Source: Desulfobacterales bacterium | Lineage (GTDB): Bacteria > Desulfobacterota > Desulfobacteria > Desulfobacterales > Desulfosalsimonadaceae | NCBI GenBank assembly: GCA_018399455.1 | Contig: JAGYOT010000140.1 | Coordinates: 1 to 5,751, forward strand | Direction: 5' to 3' | DNA length: 5,751 nt | Part shown: piece by piece, positions 1-5,717 of the stretch | How the letters are laid out: every line of letters starts with the position of its first letter | How positions within the stretch are numbered: the first letter of the stretch is position 1 | Made by a program: the position numbers and the translations under genes | Notes under the pieces: model-generated | The model's database searches: none | What the model saw: the letters and a program-made list of their open reading frames with translations, nothing else | What the model was told of the DNA's origin: nothing

Positions 1-2
1 GC

Positions 3-455
3 GGTTCGATCCTCGCTACCGCGGCCCTTGGCGCGGCACTGCCGATGATGCTGGCCAGTGGCGAAGCCAACCCGATGCATGGTGTGAATGGGGTTATGGC
101 ACCGATGATCGTGGCCGGTATCGGCATCCTGCTCTCCATTGCGGGCTGTCTGATGGTGCGCTGCGGCGATAAAAGCGATATGAAGACCCTCATGAAGGCC
201 CTGACCACACCGCTGTGGCTGAGCACGGGCGCGATTGCCGTAGCGGTCGGCATCCTCGCCGCCTTCAATATCGTCACATGGGGTATCTTCGGTTCCGTTT
301 GCTCCGGCCTCGTCGCCGGTTGCGTGATCGGCCTTCTGACCGAGTACTACACCTCGGATGCGTACGCCCCGACCAAGGGGATTGCCGAGCAGACCAAGAT
401 GGGCCCGGCTACGACGATTATTGACGGGCTCGCGGTTTCGAAAATCCGTCGTTGA
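3..455 (+). CDS. hppA: Membrane-bound proton/sodium-translocating pyrophosphatase, internal fragment
   Basis: This is part of an integral membrane pyrophosphatase, which couples pyrophosphate hydrolysis to H+ or Na+ pumping across the cytoplasmic membrane. The frame is open from the left edge of the window, so the 5' end is missing; the ATGs at 45 and 48 are internal. Visible are hydrophobic segments at about 99-158, 213-269 and 276-338, then the family's highly conserved stretch: EYYTS (342-356), TKGIAEQTK, and GPATTIIDGLAV (402-437). In intact proteins this continues GLAV(G/S)M or similar for several hundred more residues, including the later catalytic and K+-dependence positions. Here it breaks off after GLAVS into KIRR and a stop at 453-455; those last codons are antisense histidine-kinase sequence. 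About 145 codons of an enzyme of about 700 residues remain, so the product cannot be functional as written. Ion type and K+ dependence cannot be judged. The family is certain; the truncation is directly visible. Confidence 0.9.
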   Translation, partial: GSILATAALGAALPMMLASGEANPMHGVNGVMAPMIVAGIGILLSIAGCLMVRCGDKSDMKTLMKALTTPLWLSTGAIAVAVGILAAFNIVTWGIFGSVCSGLVAGCVIGLLTEYYTSDAYAPTKGIAEQTKMGPATTIIDGLAVSKIRR

Positions 456-2245
456 ACAGCCTCATCCATACCCATGCCATTATCGGTGATGGAAATCCGG
501 ATAAAATTGCCGGCATCCAGGTCATGGGGGGCCGTTTGGGCCTCCGACAGGGTCTGATTCATGGTTTGAACATGCAAATGACCGCCATCCGGCATTGCAT
601 GCAACGCGTTGATATACATATTTAAAAGCACCTGATCAATCTGTCTTGCATCGACCTCCGCATGCCATAATCCCGCATCCAGGTCTTCTTCAATGGTAAT
701 GCTTTTACAGGTCCGGCCAAACATCAGATTCTGGCTATGAATCAACTCGTTGATATCGGTAACCGCAATTTCCATCGCCTCTTTTCTGGCAAAACCCAGC
801 AATTTGTGGGTTAAATCAGCCGCCCGGCTCGTGTAGCTCTCGATTTCTTTTAAATGGGCCGTCAGCTCATCTTCCGGCTGAACCTGCATCAGGGCAAGGC
901 TCAGTCGTCCCTGGATACCCATTAAAAGGTTGTTGAAATCATGGGCGATGCCCCCGGCCATCGTTCCGATGGATTCCATCTTCTGCGCCTGCTGCATGTG
1001 CCATTGATAACGCTTGGCCTCCGTGATATCCCGAAAAATCATGACGACGCCGGCCGGGTATCCCTTGTAATCAAGGTATCTGGCCGCACTGAGGCTGACA
1101 TCAAGAAACCGCCCGTCCCGGGTCAAGGCCTGGGCTTCCCTGCCCTGAACCGGGTTTCCTGTTTCGACCACACCCTGGATCATCTCATAAAAGTCTTTTC
1201 TCTGGGGGCGCGGGATATAGACCCCCGGATTTTTGTGCAGCACGCTCTCGTCCCATCCGAACATCCGGGAAAAAGACTGGTTTATGTACTGGACCGCCTG
1301 GTCCGAATTGAAAAGCACAATGGCATCGGGTGAGGAATCCAGAAGCGACTGGTACAGCTCCTCTGACTCGTGGGCCTGCTTGTAAAGCTCCCGGTATCGG
1401 ATGCGGCTTTTGCGCAGGGCCTCTTCGGTTTTCTTACGCTGGGTGATATCCCTTAACTCAGCGACACGAAGGGTTTTACCATCATACGGGAGGGCCTTGC
1501 TCCGGATCTCGAGCGGAATTCGGCGTCCATCCTTCCGAATGCCGACAAGATCATAATCATGGTCCTTTTCTTCCTTCATATGCTCTTCGAGCACGTTGCG
1601 CCACTCGGGGGCAAAAAGTCTGGTTCCATCTATACCGAGCAATTCTTCATAGGTATAGCCCGATATCCGGCACAGCTCCATGTTGCAGTCCACAACGCGG
1701 CCCTTGTCATGGATCACGATACCGCCGAAGGTGGCGTCCTGGAGTCGGCGGAATCGTTTTTCACTATCCTTTAACGCCTGCTCGGTTCTAACCCTATCCG
1801 TGGCGTCTCGGGCAACGCCGGCAAAGCCGACCGGACTGCCGTCCTTATCACAAAGCAGATGGGCGGACAATTCAAAATAGCGATGTTCGCCATCTTTTCT
1901 AATAACTTCATAATTGGAAATCTCAGCCGGCTCCCCGGTCGAATAGATTTGATTAAAAGCCCTGTACATATCCCGGGCCCCTTCCGGGGTGGTATATTCC
2001 CGGTTGTTCTTTCCCATCAGCTCCTCCCGGGAATAGCCCAAATGATTGCAGACGGCATCGTTAAAAAAAACAAAATCCCCCTTCAGGTCAACCTCGAAAT
2101 AGGCGTCCCGGGGGTTTTCAAGCATTCTGCGCCAACGCTCGTTATCCCGTTTAACCTCGTCCAGCGCAGTGTTAAGCCGTTTATTGGCCTCTTCAAGCTC
2201 TCTAATTGTCCCGATCAGTTCCTCTCTTGAAGCCCGGCTGTCCAT
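347..2245 (-). CDS. Soluble PAS-PAS-PAS sensor histidine kinase, C-terminus cut off and replaced by antisense hppA
   Basis: Sensor kinase that would autophosphorylate a histidine and pass the phosphate to a response regulator, probably the one encoded just upstream. There is no signal peptide or membrane span, so sensing is cytosolic. Order: a charged, coiled-coil-like N-terminus (about 5-40); three PAS domains with PAC-type ends (about 42-155, 163-275, 293-412; each ends near a GVARDATD, AELRDITQR or MIFRDITEA signature); HisKA with GTMAGGIAHDFNNLL, phospho-acceptor His435; then the ATPase domain with N-box QVLLNMYINALHAMP (about 538-551) and G1 box DNGMGM (588-593). Genuine sequence ends at Glu603. 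Residues 604-632 are the reverse complement of hppA, and the ATP-lid F-box and G2 box (GTGLGL type) are absent, so this version should not bind ATP properly. The ATG at 2245 has a modest GGGAA site seven bases upstream. It lies 60 bases after the regulator stop, same strand. Bound PAS ligand unknown. Confidence 0.93.
   Translation of the reverse strand: MDSRASREELIGTIRELEEANKRLNTALDEVKRDNERWRRMLENPRDAYFEVDLKGDFVFFNDAVCNHLGYSREELMGKNNREYTTPEGARDMYRAFNQIYSTGEPAEISNYEVIRKDGEHRYFELSAHLLCDKDGSPVGFAGVARDATDRVRTEQALKDSEKRFRRLQDATFGGIVIHDKGRVVDCNMELCRISGYTYEELLGIDGTRLFAPEWRNVLEEHMKEEKDHDYDLVGIRKDGRRIPLEIRSKALPYDGKTLRVAELRDITQRKKTEEALRKSRIRYRELYKQAHESEELYQSLLDSSPDAIVLFNSDQAVQYINQSFSRMFGWDESVLHKNPGVYIPRPQRKDFYEMIQGVVETGNPVQGREAQALTRDGRFLDVSLSAARYLDYKGYPAGVVMIFRDITEAKRYQWHMQQAQKMESIGTMAGGIAHDFNNLLMGIQGRLSLALMQVQPEDELTAHLKEIESYTSRAADLTHKLLGFARKEAMEIAVTDINELIHSQNLMFGRTCKSITIEEDLDAGLWHAEVDARQIDQVLLNMYINALHAMPDGGHLHVQTMNQTLSEAQTAPHDLDAGNFIRISITDNGMGMDEAVQRRIFETASPSIIVVAGPILVCSAIPLVGAYASEV
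434..443. other. Tail-to-tail junction of truncated hppA and truncated histidine kinase
   Basis: Plus-strand reading gives hppA up to GLAV or GLAVS (ending 437 or 440). Minus-strand reading gives a histidine kinase up to RRIFE (last codon 439-437), where family members normally continue PFFTTK. Both proteins therefore lose homology within a few bases of each other, inside strongly conserved motifs. The bases TTCG at 437-440 could belong to either gene, which would be a microhomology of up to four bases. No insertion-sequence end, tRNA or long repeat is visible at the join. A deletion or inversion by illegitimate recombination, an amplification chimera, or a misassembly would all look like this. 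GC content is visibly higher on the left side. Confidence 0.8.
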
Positions 2246-2305
2246 TTAATAGTTCCCGAATTAAGTTGAATCCATAGGGATTGATCTGTATATTGCCCAA
2301 TATTG

Positions 2306-2956
2306 TCAGAGGATGCCTCCGATTTTTACGGCATAGCGGACGAGACTGGCAACATTGTAGATTTCCAGCTTCTCCATCAGACTAGCGCGATGCTTGGCAA
2401 CGGTTTTCGGGCTGATATTTAAAATCTCTGCTACCTCATTGATCGTATGGCCCGCAACAATAATGCGGAAAACCTCTTTTTCCCGCCGCGTTAATAGATT
2501 ATATTTTTCATGAACGGTCGTTTCGTCGGATTGCTTCAAAAAATTATTAATAATATCAGACTTAATCTCAGGGCTCAAGTAGCATTCGCCCTTATAAACA
2601 TCATGGATGGCGGCCACCAGCTCTGAAAAAGATGACACTTTCAGAATATAGCCGGAAACCCCGGCCTGCAAGGCTTGCCGGACCTCCTGCTGACTCAGCT
2701 CCGATGCCATCAGAAGGATACGGGCCTTGGCTGCGGCCGAACGCAACTGCCGGATGCAGTTGCCGTCCACATATTTCGGCAGTGTTGAATCCATAAGAAT
2801 AATATCCGGCTGCAGGCTTTTTGCCTGCGCTATTGCATCGTCTGTATTTTCGGCCTCGCCGGCCACGGTGAAATCCGCCTCGGCGTTCAGTAAAGCAATC
2901 AGACCTTCCCGAATCATGGCATGATGATCCGCAATAAGAATCCGAATTGTATTCAT
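2306..2956 (-). CDS. NarL/FixJ-family response regulator with LuxR-type HTH
   Basis: Two-component transcription regulator of 216 residues, a normal full length. The receiver domain (about 4-120) shows the acidic site at Asp10, phospho-acceptor Asp56 in DIILMDSTLP, and the conserved Lys106 in SGYILK. The switch Ser/Thr position reads LLMAS: Ala84 by strict spacing, Ser85 if the following loop is one residue short. A LuxR-type DNA-binding domain follows (about 152-216) with LLTRREKEVF, the recognition region ISPKTVAKHRASLMEKL, and a final VRYAVKIGGI. The start is well supported: AAGGAG lies four bases before the ATG and the protein opens directly with the first receiver strand (MNTIRILIAD). 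It is the first gene of an apparent operon with the histidine kinase downstream and is divergent from the acyl-CoA ligase. The target genes are unknown; regulation of its own operon or the ligase is inference from position. Confidence 0.95.
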   Translation of the reverse strand: MNTIRILIADHHAMIREGLIALLNAEADFTVAGEAENTDDAIAQAKSLQPDIILMDSTLPKYVDGNCIRQLRSAAAKARILLMASELSQQEVRQALQAGVSGYILKVSSFSELVAAIHDVYKGECYLSPEIKSDIINNFLKQSDETTVHEKYNLLTRREKEVFRIIVAGHTINEVAEILNISPKTVAKHRASLMEKLEIYNVASLVRYAVKIGGIL

Positions 2957-3010
2957 AGGTCTCCTTCCCTTTATCGATACTTATTCATGTTAAGGTAAAT
3001 AATTCATATA

Positions 3011-3039
3011 TCTATATAACGGAAACTGGAAGTTGTAAA
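3011..3039 (-). promoter_or_regulatory. Possible sigma-70-type promoter for the regulator-kinase operon
   Basis: Read on the minus strand, TTTACA (3039-3034; five of six matches to the -35 consensus) is followed after 17 bases by TATAGA (3016-3011; four of six matches to the -10 consensus). This would start a transcript near 3004 with a leader of about 48 bases ending at the strong AAGGAG site before the regulator. The spacing is ideal, but the region is AT-rich, where chance matches are common. Confidence 0.35.
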
Positions 3040-3188
3040 GGCTCGATTGAAAAAATTTCATATTTTCCTTACATCGGCACAGGAATTTTCTTAGATTTTT
3101 TCTCGGCAATCGTGGCAAGCTAAACCAAATAAAAATCTCTGATCCTTCTTTTTTTGCCGTTTTCACCCAAGACGCTTTACCCGAATCC

Positions 3189-3225
3189 GGGCGCAGACCT
3201 GCCATGAACCTGATGCGCCCTTTTT
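3189..3225 (+). terminator. Rho-independent terminator-like hairpin pointing right
   Basis: GGGCGCA (3189-3195) pairs perfectly with TGCGCCC (3214-3220) around an 18-base loop, followed at once by five T (3221-3225). The GC-rich seven-pair stem plus T-tract fits an intrinsic terminator on the plus strand only; there is no T-tract on the other side. The loop is longer than usual. No plus-strand gene lies in front of it within the intergenic region, so it would either end a small RNA or stray transcript, or insulate the ligase promoter. Confidence 0.5.
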
Positions 3226-3256
3226 CCCGAACGATGGATAAATAATTTAGATAAAT

Positions 3257-3279
3257 TGTTTGACATGACAAACAGTTTG
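3257..3279. promoter_or_regulatory. Operator-like cluster of inverted GTTTG/CAAAC half-sites before the ligase
   Basis: Three half-sites alternate in orientation: GTTTG at 3258-3262, CAAAC at 3269-3273, and GTTTG at 3275-3279. The first two form an 18-base imperfect palindrome (3257-3274: TGTTTG and CAAACA around ACATGA, with a CATG centre). The last two form an 11-base perfect palindrome with a single central A. A perfect TTGACA (3260-3265) overlaps the first arm. The cluster lies 63-86 bases before the ligase start, a usual place for an operator. GAAAC/GTTTG-type palindromes are known for TetR-family fatty-acid regulators such as PsrA, but the spacing here differs and no regulator of that family is present in the window. 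Confidence 0.35.
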
Positions 3280-3286
3280 ATTTAAT
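3260..3286 (+). promoter_or_regulatory. Tentative ligase promoter
   Basis: A perfect -35 hexamer TTGACA (3260-3265) is followed by TTTAAT (3281-3286; five of six matches to TATAAT) at a short 15-base spacing. TAATAT (3287-3292) is an alternative at 21 bases. Neither spacing is ideal, so only the -35 element is a good match. The TTGACA sits inside the palindrome cluster, which would let a bound repressor block polymerase. Confidence 0.25.
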
Positions 3287-3297
3287 TAATATTATAA

Positions 3298-3309
3298 ATT
3301 GATATCAAT
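3298..3309. repeat. Perfect 12-base palindrome ATTGATATCAAT
   Basis: This perfect, gapless palindrome lies 34 bases before the ligase start codon, in the probable leader or just after the promoter. It resembles the two arms of an FNR-type site (TTGAT and ATCAA) but lacks the four-base spacer that such sites need. It could be an operator of another dimeric regulator, or a chance palindrome in AT-rich DNA. Confidence 0.3.
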
Positions 3310-3342
3310 ATTTTATGCAGTTCACTGATAGGAGATACAATT

Positions 3343-5076
3343 ATGACAGCAGCTCACTGGCCAACAAACCAATGGCCCGAAAATGTTGCCAGGGATATTG
3401 AGGACTACAGCCGCCCCCTTTTCTCATGCCTTGATGCGGCGGCCCGGGATTATCCCGATCAGGTTTACACCGTATTTATGGATGCAACCCGCACATATGC
3501 CCAGGTCAAGGATTCTGCCGACCGGTTGGCTAATTTTCTGGCGTCAAACGGAATTGAGAAAGGCGACCGGGTCGCTGTCAATCTTCCAAATATCGCCCAC
3601 TTTCCAATCGTTTTTTTCGGTATCCTTAAGGCCGGCGCAGTCTGCGTGAGCTGCAACCCCTTCTATACCAGTCCGGAACTGCACTACCAGTTAAACGATG
3701 CCGGTGCAAAGGCCATATTCTGTATGGATCATCCGGAACAATATCCAGTGACCGTTGAAGCGATCAAGGATAGCAGTGTCCAGATGGTGGTGGTCTGCAA
3801 CGTCAGATCCACCATGCCAAAATTCAAAGCAATTTTAAACGGCATGCGGGGCAAAATTCCAAAAGCCGAGCAGCACAAACCGGAACACCGGCTGTTTGAT
3901 CACATCATGGAAAGCTATGGACCGGCTGCGCCGGAATTGGAGATCGACCCCCTGGAGGATCTGGCCGTAATTTTCTATACAGCCGGCACGACCGGAATGC
4001 CCAAAGGTGCGGCATTAACGCATAGCAATTTAACCTACGATTTAAAGGCGCTTGAGGAGTGGGCCCGACTGCAGCACGAACCCGAAGGTCCAATTGAGCC
4101 GGTTCGCAAAGGCGGTTACCATACTTATATGGGGGTTATTCCATGGTATCAGAGTTTCGGACTGACCGTATGCATGCTGTCCGCCTGCTGGAGCGCCAGC
4201 CGCCTGGTATGCATCCCTGACCCGCGGGAGGGGGATCCACCCTATACAGAGGTCCTGAGAAGTATCCAGAAATACAAGGCAACCATTATGCCGGCCGTTC
4301 CAACCATATTTATGTCCCTGATCAATCACCCAAAGTTGAATGAATATGATCTTACCTCCTTGATGGGATGTTTTTCCGGCGGCGCACCGCTGCCGTCAGA
4401 GGTCTGCCGACAGTTTGAAGCCAATACCGGCGCCATTATCTTTGAAGGCTATGGATTGAGCGAGACGGCCCCGGTGGCGACCTGCAACCCGACTCGCCGA
4501 TCAATGCGAAAGATTGGAACGGTCGGGTTTCCCCTGCCGGGAACAAACATCAAAATCCTTGATATGGAAACCGGCTCTCATGAAATGCCGTTAGGGGCCG
4601 ACGGTGAAATCGCTATATGCGGCCCGCAGGTAATGAAAGGCTACTGGAACCAACCTGAAGCCAATGAATTCGTTTTTCGTGAAATCGCCGGCAACCGTTA
4701 TTTTCTGACCGGGGATATCGGCCATATTGATGAAGACGGCTATATCCTGATTACCGACCGCAAAAAAGACATGATCATCGTCGGCGGCTTCAATGTATAC
4801 CCCAAAGAGATTGAAAATACCCTCATGGAACATCCCAAAATTGAAATCGCTGCTATCGTCGGAGTCCCGGACAGCTATAGCGGAGAAGCTGTACAGGCTC
4901 ACATTCAGCTAAAAAAAGGAGAAACAGCTACGGAGGAAGAGATTCGAGCGTTCTGCAAGGAGCGGCTGACTGCCTATAAGTGCCCAAAAATTATAGAATT
5001 CCGTGACACCATGCCGATATCGCCGGGAGGCAAACTGATGCGCCGGAAATTCCGTGATGATACAACAGGCGTCTAA
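3343..5076 (+). CDS. Long-chain fatty acid-CoA ligase (FadD/LcfB-like, AMP-forming)
   Basis: A complete 577-residue ANL-superfamily adenylating enzyme that activates a carboxylic acid, probably a medium- or long-chain fatty acid, with ATP and CoA for beta-oxidation or lipid synthesis. Likely cytosolic or membrane-associated; no signal peptide. All core motifs are present: the P-loop FYTAGTTGMPKG (211-222), the substrate-site segment PWYQSFGLT (267-274), YGLSETAP (370-377), TGD (456-458), the hinge and A8 region DRKKDMIIVGGFNVYP (472-487), and the C-terminal PGGKLMRR with catalytic Lys564. The insert at about 155-190 matches FadD/LcfB-like rather than short acetyl-CoA synthetases. Two departures: Ala214 replaces the usual Ser of the P-loop, and Gln270 sits where many relatives have His. 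AGGAG (3330-3334) lies eight bases before the ATG. It is divergent from the two-component operon with no downstream partner gene. The chain length or aromatic nature of the substrate cannot be fixed from sequence. Confidence 0.95.
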   Translation: MTAAHWPTNQWPENVARDIEDYSRPLFSCLDAAARDYPDQVYTVFMDATRTYAQVKDSADRLANFLASNGIEKGDRVAVNLPNIAHFPIVFFGILKAGAVCVSCNPFYTSPELHYQLNDAGAKAIFCMDHPEQYPVTVEAIKDSSVQMVVVCNVRSTMPKFKAILNGMRGKIPKAEQHKPEHRLFDHIMESYGPAAPELEIDPLEDLAVIFYTAGTTGMPKGAALTHSNLTYDLKALEEWARLQHEPEGPIEPVRKGGYHTYMGVIPWYQSFGLTVCMLSACWSASRLVCIPDPREGDPPYTEVLRSIQKYKATIMPAVPTIFMSLINHPKLNEYDLTSLMGCFSGGAPLPSEVCRQFEANTGAIIFEGYGLSETAPVATCNPTRRSMRKIGTVGFPLPGTNIKILDMETGSHEMPLGADGEIAICGPQVMKGYWNQPEANEFVFREIAGNRYFLTGDIGHIDEDGYILITDRKKDMIIVGGFNVYPKEIENTLMEHPKIEIAAIVGVPDSYSGEAVQAHIQLKKGETATEEEIRAFCKERLTAYKCPKIIEFRDTMPISPGGKLMRRKFRDDTTGV

Positions 5077-5087
5077 ATCGCGGCAAC

Positions 5088-5108
5088 ACCGGTTTGGATA
5101 TCCGGTTT
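5088..5108 (+). terminator. Weak hairpin after the ligase, possible terminator
   Basis: Twelve bases after the ligase stop codon, ACCGG (5088-5092) can pair with CCGGT (5102-5106) around a nine-base loop, followed by only TTTA when the last stem T is counted. The stem is short and the T-tract is poor. This is the only candidate terminator I see between the ligase and the GGDEF-EAL relic. Confidence 0.2.
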
Positions 5109-5180
5109 ATCTGATGAATGACCGGCTTCGGCACAAGCTGATGTTCCCGGATCGGTCCTTTATATCCAATACAGCCACAA

Positions 5181-5717
5181 ATGAAATTGACACGATTGTT
5201 TGAATGGATCGACCGTCGCCGACGGGGAAATGCAGGAGGCGACAACTGGCTGTATCGAACAGGTTTTTTTACCCTGATCGGATTTTTCAGCGGCGCGGCC
5301 AATGACAGTGCGAAGTCCTATATCAGGCACCTCAAGTGGCTCTCAAGACACGACCCGCTAACTCAGTTGCCCAACCAAAGCGCCCTGTTTGACAGCTTAT
5401 CCGGATTTGCCGGCGAAAAACACGCCTCAGGTTCCCTGATCCTTGTGGTTGTTTCCATTGAAAAAAAGGAACCTGGCCATTCTCGGGGAACTAAAAGACG
5501 CTATCCAGGGGGCAGCTATGTCTCTATTACCAGCCCAAGATCCAAATCTGTACAGGGAATGTGCATGGCGCAGAAGCCCTGATCCGCTGGAAGAATCCGA
5601 AGCGGGGTCAGATTGAGAATGTCCGCGCCCCATCAGATTCGACATGCCGGGAATCAAAATCTTTCCAAAAGCCTTTCATGGATGTTGTCAAACCCGCCGT
5701 ACGTCGAAGGGATATAA
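5181..5717 (+). pseudogene. Decayed GGDEF-EAL cyclic-di-GMP signalling protein
   Basis: This is the relic of a diguanylate cyclase/phosphodiesterase-type gene. From 5181 (no ribosome site) the first frame gives a hydrophobic patch (GFFTLIGFFSGAA) and the classic GGDEF opening HDPLTQLPN (5349-5375), then LILVVVSIE. Near a run of seven A (5461-5467) the match moves to the next frame, NLAILGELKDAIQG (5470-5511), which is the linker into an EAL domain. At a run of five G (5508-5512) it moves again: QLCLYYQPKI, then GAEALIRWKNPKRGQI (to 5614), which includes the EAL motif itself. It then returns to the first frame for APHQIRHAGNQNL and SKSLSW (about 5625-5690), matching the EAL region near DQFIPHAE. 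That frame stops at 5715-5717. The core of the GGDEF domain, roughly 100 residues with its signature, is absent. Simple sequencing slips could explain the homopolymer shifts but not that deletion. A single 133-codon open frame (5181-5582) is what remains formally. Confidence 0.75.

Larger units (their letters stand above)
2957..3342. other. Divergent intergenic region without a convincing protein gene
   Basis: This 386-base, mostly AT-rich stretch separates the minus-strand two-component operon from the plus-strand ligase. It holds a candidate leftward promoter (3011-3039), a rightward terminator-like hairpin (3189-3225), and a cluster of palindromes before the ligase (3257-3279 and 3298-3309). 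There is also an 8-base inverted repeat, AGATTTTT (3093-3100) with AAAAATCT (3131-3138), around a 30-base loop, and a 6-base pair CGGCAA (3104-3109) with TTGCCG (3154-3159) next to a run of seven T (3149-3155). A 93-codon open frame on the minus strand (3271-2990) has no ribosome site and no recognisable family, so I do not call it a gene. Confidence 0.6.

Noticed and set aside
941..2230. Several plus-strand open frames of 66-130 codons inside the kinase region
   Set aside because: They are shadows of the PAS-rich kinase gene on the other strand, whose domain motifs are unmistakable.
2290..2303. Small palindrome ATATTG-CC-CAATAT between the regulator and kinase genes
   Set aside because: Short and AT-rich, located in a 60-base intra-operon gap with no promoter elements I can support; chance is likely.
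2990..3271. A 93-codon open frame on the minus strand in the divergent intergenic region
   Set aside because: No ribosome-binding site before its ATG, composition typical of AT-rich noncoding DNA, no recognisable motif, and it overlaps the candidate promoter and terminator hairpin.
3298..3309. FNR/CRP-like site before the ligase
   Set aside because: The arms TTGAT and ATCAA are present but with no four-base spacer, so FNR-type binding is not expected; kept only as an unassigned palindrome.
5114..5203. Short plus-strand frame of 29 codons (MNDRLRHKLMF...) after the ligase
   Set aside because: No ribosome site, no recognisable family, and it overlaps the start of the GGDEF-EAL relic; too short to support.
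4991..5302. Minus-strand 103-codon open frame opposite the ligase end and the GGDEF-EAL relic
   Set aside because: It is antisense to clear coding sequence on both sides of the intergenic gap and the protein has no recognisable features.
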